A stretch of DNA of 25,007 nucleotides from contig JBBQTU010000032.1 in assembly GCA_038213005.1 (NCBI GenBank), forward strand, positions 1-25,007, in the 5' to 3' direction. Positions 21,356-25,007 of the stretch are shown here, one piece after another. The position numbers and the translations under genes are program-made. Every line of letters starts with the position of its first letter. Positions within the stretch are counted from its first letter, which is position 1. The stretch comes from JBBQTU01 sp038213005 (lineage in GTDB: Bacteria; Planctomycetota; Phycisphaerae; Tepidisphaerales; Tepidisphaeraceae). The notes beneath the pieces are model-generated. The model did no database searches and was not told the origin of the DNA. It was given only the letters and a program-made list of their open reading frames with translations.

Positions 21356-21451
21356 ATGGCCGCGACTCTCCAGGACTGGCTCGATGAGTTCGAACGCGTG
21401 CAACTGATGCTTCGCATCAGCGGTCGGCTGCGGCAGAAGTATGGGGACTGA
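21356..21451 (+). pseudogene. Short coding remnant of unknown origin
   Basis: A 31-codon frame, MAATLQDWLDEFERVQLMLR and then ISGRLRQKYGD, has a helical, coding-like composition unlike the surrounding DNA. It is open upstream to a stop at 21281-21283 with no better start and no ribosome site. It may be the 3' end of a lost gene. The stretch 21102-21355 before it shows nothing that I can identify, other than a run of nine G near 21228. Confidence 0.3.
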
Positions 21452-21488
21452 ACGCCACACTCCTGCCCGCCCTTTTGCGAAGCATCTC

Positions 21489-21648
21489 AGGCACCGCGAC
21501 AGAATAGGTTGCCCGATTCTGCTTGACGTTGAAGCCATGCTCTTCGTTGCTCGCTCGCTGCCGATCATTGATATGTTCCTCAGTCGCGCCTCCATCACGA
21601 CCTCATTATCGGCGCAATTTCAGTCACCTCGTTGTGTCGCGATGCCGG
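21489..21648. mobile_element. Palindromic miniature element, copy B
   Basis: The core 21491-21646 matches copy A (12864-13019) at 133 of 156 positions with no gaps and in the same orientation. The ends again read GCACCGCGACA and, inverted, GCATCGCGACA. The first base or two outside differ from copy A, so the exact boundary is at the GC. It lies in a gene-poor stretch downstream of the TOPRIM gene. Confidence 0.8.
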
Positions 21649-21698
21649 ACTCCGCCTTCGAGGAAACCCGGTAGCACGGTACGTCCCCCACCTTCGGT

Positions 21699-21847
21699 AG
21701 ACTTACGTGCGATCGGCTGGGCAAGATGCGCAGGTTTCTCAGGGGTGGGGGGAGGGGGTCGGGAGAGCAGTGTTGACAAAGACTTACGTGCGATTCAGGG
21801 GGTTAGACGCGCGAGTTTTGTGTGGCCGAGGCGATTTGACGTAAGTC
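21699..21847. repeat. Direct and inverted copies of AGACTTACGTGCGAT
   Basis: The 15-mer AGACTTACGTGCGAT occurs at 21699-21713 and 21780-21794, 81 bases apart. An inverted, shorter form, GACGTAAGTC, lies at 21838-21847. The TTGACA at 21773-21778 has no matching -10. No gene is seen here. Confidence 0.6.
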
Positions 21848-21893
21848 GAATCGGGACGGGCAGAGAGGAAGATAGAGCCGAAAACGTAGAGCG

Positions 21894-21926
21894 TAACAGG
21901 TGCCGAGAGTATAATCACACCTGTTA
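21894..21926. promoter_or_regulatory. 9-bp inverted repeat enclosing TATAAT
   Basis: TAACAGGTG (21894-21902) and CACCTGTTA (21918-21926) flank a 15-base spacer that holds TATAAT (21910-21915). This looks like an operator around a promoter, but no -35 is seen and no gene follows on the plus strand, where 21927-22206 is empty of recognisable coding sequence. Confidence 0.45.
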
Positions 21927-22206
21927 GGTATGATATCTGACCTCCGGGCTCAAGCGTGGCTGCTGCGACTTTCGGCCGATTAAAACGGGTATTCACTTGT
22001 CAAAGAGCACCGGTTGGCGCGCAACTATGGCGCGTCGATGTTTGGTAAAGTATAGATCATGTGAGGGAGGGTGTCAAGTAGAACTTTGGATTCTGGCTTT
22101 CCGGGGGCATCTTGGCGGGAGAGGACAGAGCATCCGATTGAACAGGTGGATGGCGTGAGCAAGATATTGTTTGGGGGACGTGCTTTGGGCAGCTCAGATT
22201 CTGCGC

Positions 22207-22335
22207 TCAGCCGACCGGCCGAAGGTGGCGGGCGGGCGCTTCGAGCTTTTGCATGACCTCATGGCCATAAAGCTTCTCTCCGCAGTCGGGGCATTCGTGG
22301 AAGGTGACGGCGGGCAGAGCATCGACGGGGCCGAC
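22207..22335 (-). pseudogene. YgiT-type zinc-ribbon remnant
   Basis: Between two stop codons the minus strand reads ALPAVTFHECPDCGEKLYGH and then EVMQKLEAPARHL. The Cys-x2-Cys with following Gly-Glu and the downstream helix resemble the zinc ribbon of YgiT/MqsA-type antitoxins (VPA-x-x-CPxCGE...). There is no start codon before the motif and only one Cys pair, so this is probably a fragment, or it begins at a non-standard codon. It lies just after the stop of the TOPRIM gene and on the same strand. Confidence 0.4.
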
Positions 22336-22342
22336 TCAGCTA

Positions 22343-23221
22343 TCACTTCGACACCTCATCGCTGAGAAGGATCTCCTGTTCAAGCCCCACGTGATGCACG
22401 TCAAACAGTTGCACGAGACGTGCAACAACAGGATCGGCGGTCATCCGGCGGATGCGAGAGTAAACCCTGAGGTTTCCCCGATTGAGTAAGAGCGCCTTCT
22501 TCCCATATCGCTTCAGAAGAGCTTCCAAGTCGTCAGGCAGCCAGGTAACGACGCGACCTGGGCATGCATCGCGCAGACGAATGTATTCTGCCACCCCAAC
22601 CGGATCGTAATCTCCCCAATGGATGTATTGGCAGTGTTGCATAGCCGGAGAAGCCAGCCACGCCACGAGCCTTCTCGCCGACATTCTGCCAACCGTCCAG
22701 ATAGCCAAATCCACGTGAGGCAAGACTCTTTCGCAGTGCCAGAAGGCCTCGGCGTTTTCGATCACCGCCACCGAAGTGCCTGAGAACGTCCATTCAGTCC
22801 TGTTGTCCAGCAGCAATGCGGCCCCGCCCGCTACTTCGGTCAGCCGACTGACATCTACAACCCCCCGATGGGATGTCAGCGTCATCCCATGCTTGGTCGA
22901 ACGAACGAAGACGCCCATGCAGTCACCGGCCGATACAGCCTTCGCATTGCCAACTCGGAGGACCGCTTGCGCCCGCGAGGCCGACTCATCCACGTGGGCA
23001 TCCAACCCGAGTGGCACCTCATGCTCGATAAACCGTGCCAGGGTGGCAGCATCGATTACGAGGTAGCTCGCGCCGCGTACGCCCTGGAGACGTCTGACAC
23101 ATGCCGCACTCTCAAGTCGCTTCAGCAACGGAAGGCATCGCCTTGGAACGTTAGACTCGGCGATACCCTTATCTCCAGAGTCTCTTAATGCCTTGAGAAA
23201 AGCTTGTTCGGTGCTCGTCAT
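22343..23221 (-). CDS. TOPRIM (DUF2220) protein resembling Wadjet JetD / MksG
   Basis: A 292-residue protein. In Wadjet (JetABCD) and MksBEFG systems the D/G subunit is a TOPRIM nuclease that cuts plasmid DNA after the SMC-like motor extrudes it. The TOPRIM landmarks are VAVIENAEAFWHCE near residue 155 (catalytic Glu) and IHWGDYDPVGVAEYIRLRDA near 200, with the GDxDxxG metal-binding pair. The first 75 residues (EQAFLKALRDSGDKGIAES, LKRLESAACVRRL) look like a winged helix. At 292 residues it seems shorter than the JetD proteins I know, and the usual N-terminal DUF3322 is not evident. The ATG overlaps the stop of the upstream SMC-like gene (ATGA), so the two are coupled. The Wadjet link rests on motifs and gene order, not on a search. 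Confidence 0.7.
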   Translation of the reverse strand: MTSTEQAFLKALRDSGDKGIAESNVPRRCLPLLKRLESAACVRRLQGVRGASYLVIDAATLARFIEHEVPLGLDAHVDESASRAQAVLRVGNAKAVSAGDCMGVFVRSTKHGMTLTSHRGVVDVSRLTEVAGGAALLLDNRTEWTFSGTSVAVIENAEAFWHCERVLPHVDLAIWTVGRMSARRLVAWLASPAMQHCQYIHWGDYDPVGVAEYIRLRDACPGRVVTWLPDDLEALLKRYGKKALLLNRGNLRVYSRIRRMTADPVVARLVQLFDVHHVGLEQEILLSDEVSK

Positions 23222-25007
23222 TGGACGGGTGCTCTCTCCACTTTCGCCTTGGCTCTCGCCCTGTACACAAGATGTTGCACGATCTCGAAGTTCTTCCCGG
23301 TCTTGCCCAGGTGATAGATCAATACCTCGGGATGGGCCAACGACTCGGCTCGCGGCTCCGGCTCGGCCGTGATTGGGACAAACCCACGGCGCACCGCCAT
23401 CTCAGTAGTGGCGTGTAGATTGCGCTCATCCAACGTACCGATTTCGTCCAGGTAGAAATGCAGATGCAACTCGTTCTTGTCGTCATCGATAATCGAACGA
23501 AGAAGCTGAAGGTAGATCATGACCTTCGCTGTCACGCCCGTACCTTGGCTTCCGATCTCATCGATAGATGGGACATCCACAGGTCGCAACTCGCCCGGAT
23601 TCTGGATGCGGATGCGCACAGTGAAGATGTCTCGCAGTTCAATGGTCCTGCCATCGGTAATCCACTGTTGCAGTTCACGTTTAGCTTCTGTAGCGTCGTG
23701 TTCCTTCAAGAAGATCGAACTCTCGGCCGTTAGCTTCTCGATCACGGCGTATTCATGCGTGTCGTGGTCGATGTGAATTTCGACGCTCTCAAGGTTGCTG
23801 ACTCTGTAGCGTTTCAGATCAACGTTGATGCGAGTGGCCCGTTTCTTGACCTCAGCGACTGACTGCTTGAGGAGATCGAGTTCTGCTGCAAGAGACTTGA
23901 ACAGCGCATCCCACAGCGTGTGGAGTCGCTGCTCGTTCTCGCCCAGGGCGTTCTTTTGTGCCTCCAGATCTCGCCAATCCTGCTCTACGTCCTGATCGAA
24001 CACCGCGTTGCGCCCCCCGCGGATGCGCGAATCTGCCGCAATGCGCTTCTGAATGTCTTGAATCTGCTGAACCGTTTTGGCTCTCGCCTCCTGCAACTCG
24101 GCCAACTGGCCGGTGAACCCCTTGATTTCCCGCACTGCACTGCTCAGCCGTGAAGCCAACTCTGACATTTCCTGGGCAGCGTTGTGAAGATCTGACTCGA
24201 CCTCGTCTCCGTGAGCAGCCATCTCCCCTACTTGGATCTGGCTCAGTTGGTCGCCGAGAGAAGCACGAACATCGTCAGCCCGCTTCAGTTCAGCGCCAAT
24301 CTGCTGCAGTTGTTCCAGATCAGCAGCGAATGACTGCTCCTCTCGCACAAGCTGTTGTATGCTTTCCTGCTTCGCTGCCAACTGCTCTTGGAAGCTTCGC
24401 AGCAAGTCTTCCGCCTGGGCTTTCTTGGAATACTGCTCATGGTACGTTTCATACGCCCGCAGTTTCTGCATGAGCCCTTGCCGCTCGTCCTGAATGGATT
24501 GCTGCTGCTGCCGAGCGGCATGCCCATCGCGTGCAACCACCAGCAGCGTCTCCTGACGATGAAGCTCTTCCGTCGCGTCTGCCACACGCTCTGCTACTGT
24601 CTCTCGACTAGAGGACACCACGTCGGTTGTGGCGACGGCTCCGAGGTTGACGGTCACATTCGTGAGCCCCAAGACATTCCCGTCAATGGACTCCAAGACA
24701 CGAGCGACCAGCGCCTTCACCGCTTTGGGATCGGAATCTCCGAGCACAGTCCCGTGAGAAGCTCGCGCGAGGGCTGGGTTCACGAACGTGAATACCGCAT
24801 TCAGATCAGAGGGAGTGAACCCCATTGCATTGAGGTACCCGGCGGTTCGAGCATCCCAGTCGTGTAGTTCGCGCGTGAGACGTTCGACCTCTTGACGTTT
24901 CTGCACGGATCGGCGTTCCAACGTCTGGATATCCACGCGTTGTGTCTCACGAAGCTTCAACTCGATGTCGTGGTATCGCGTCTGAAGGTCTTCAACCTGG
25001 CCTCGCC
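23218..25007 (-). CDS. SMC-like coiled-coil ATPase, C-terminal part (JetC/MukB-like)
   Basis: About 595 residues are visible; the frame stays open to the window edge, so the N-terminal head with Walker A lies outside. From the N-terminal side there is a long heptad-rich coiled coil (LERRSVQKRQEVERLTRELH, later QEQLAAKQESIQQLVREEQS and more) with no membrane segment. The C-terminal head follows: DEIGSQGTGVTAKVMIYLQL, which stands where the ABC signature is expected, then LHLHFYLDEIGTLDERNLHA (Walker B and D-loop) and RRGFVPITAEPEPRAES. This is the half-head of an SMC or DUF3584-type ATPase. In Wadjet, JetC is an SMC-like motor encoded just before JetD, as here. JetA and JetB, if present, should lie beyond the right edge. 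Confidence 0.7.
   Translation of the reverse strand, partial: RGQVEDLQTRYHDIELKLRETQRVDIQTLERRSVQKRQEVERLTRELHDWDARTAGYLNAMGFTPSDLNAVFTFVNPALARASHGTVLGDSDPKAVKALVARVLESIDGNVLGLTNVTVNLGAVATTDVVSSSRETVAERVADATEELHRQETLLVVARDGHAARQQQQSIQDERQGLMQKLRAYETYHEQYSKKAQAEDLLRSFQEQLAAKQESIQQLVREEQSFAADLEQLQQIGAELKRADDVRASLGDQLSQIQVGEMAAHGDEVESDLHNAAQEMSELASRLSSAVREIKGFTGQLAELQEARAKTVQQIQDIQKRIAADSRIRGGRNAVFDQDVEQDWRDLEAQKNALGENEQRLHTLWDALFKSLAAELDLLKQSVAEVKKRATRINVDLKRYRVSNLESVEIHIDHDTHEYAVIEKLTAESSIFLKEHDATEAKRELQQWITDGRTIELRDIFTVRIRIQNPGELRPVDVPSIDEIGSQGTGVTAKVMIYLQLLRSIIDDDKNELHLHFYLDEIGTLDERNLHATTEMAVRRGFVPITAEPEPRAESLAHPEVLIYHLGKTGKNFEIVQHLVYRARAKAKVERAPVQ

Noticed and set aside
21083..21598. A 171-codon minus-strand frame after efp
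   Set aside because: It starts inside palindromic element B and shares only repeat-derived residues with the frame at element A; the rest has no coding character.
1..25007. tRNA, rRNA or known riboswitch genes
   Set aside because: I looked for clover-leaf patterns with a GGTTCRA T-arm and for known conserved RNA motifs and found none I could support.

Overview
The window is GC-rich (roughly 62-65% by eye), densely coded and carries several marks of a planctomycete, most likely of the Phycisphaerae type. These are an elongation factor P with an Asn-bearing loop tip, a dnaA not next to dnaN, a DUF4965-type glutaminase-family protein, a GxxExxY protein flanked by repeats, and abundant small palindromic repeat elements. 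The assignment rests on family resemblance only; there is no rRNA or other phylogenetic marker here.

Layout. 1-776: end of a family-2 glycosyltransferase. 844-1293: a GxxExxY gene bracketed by 26-bp inverted repeats. 1494-2507 and 2800-3453: a secreted 5'-nucleotidase-like metallophosphoesterase, divergent from trpF. 3437-3805: a non-coding repeat tract that begins inside the 3' end of trpF. 3809-5599: a CorA-type Mg2+ channel and a ComB-like phosphatase, both leftward. 5745-6611: a second, cytoplasmic metallophosphoesterase. 6635-7070: a broken AraC regulator cut off by a repeat element. 7134-8212: a coupled GNAT acetyltransferase/GmhA pair. 8379-9332: a family-4 uracil-DNA glycosylase. 9559-10917: dnaA, convergent with and overlapping a sugar-phosphate isomerase/epimerase-like gene. 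12042-12857: a Cof-type HAD phosphatase. 12861-13021: a palindromic element. 13051-14985: a stand-alone XPB/Ssl2 helicase C-terminal-like protein. 15168-15597: inverted repeats, an orphan terminator and a 207-bp element with 21-bp terminal inverted repeats. 15659-17719: a glutaminase-family protein. 17765-19721: a XerC/D-type recombinase with an upstream membrane protein gene. 20009-20245: a small lipoprotein. 20547-21101: efp. 21102-22342: gene-poor DNA with a second copy of the 156-bp palindromic element and gene remnants. 22343-25007: a leftward pair encoding a TOPRIM protein and the C-terminal part of an SMC-like coiled-coil ATPase that runs off the window.

Most genes are housekeeping or metabolic and are arranged in short units. 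The accessory signal lies in three places. The right end holds an SMC-like/TOPRIM pair resembling the C and D subunits of Wadjet/Mks anti-plasmid systems. A 156-bp imperfect palindrome occurs in two copies, one 30 bp past the stop of the helicase-C-like gene and one in the gene-poor stretch downstream of the SMC/TOPRIM pair. A second repeat family with terminal inverted repeats has a truncated copy that ends the AraC pseudogene. Several genes also have a -10-like hexamer only 6-10 nt before the start codon, which suggests leaderless transcripts are common in this genome.
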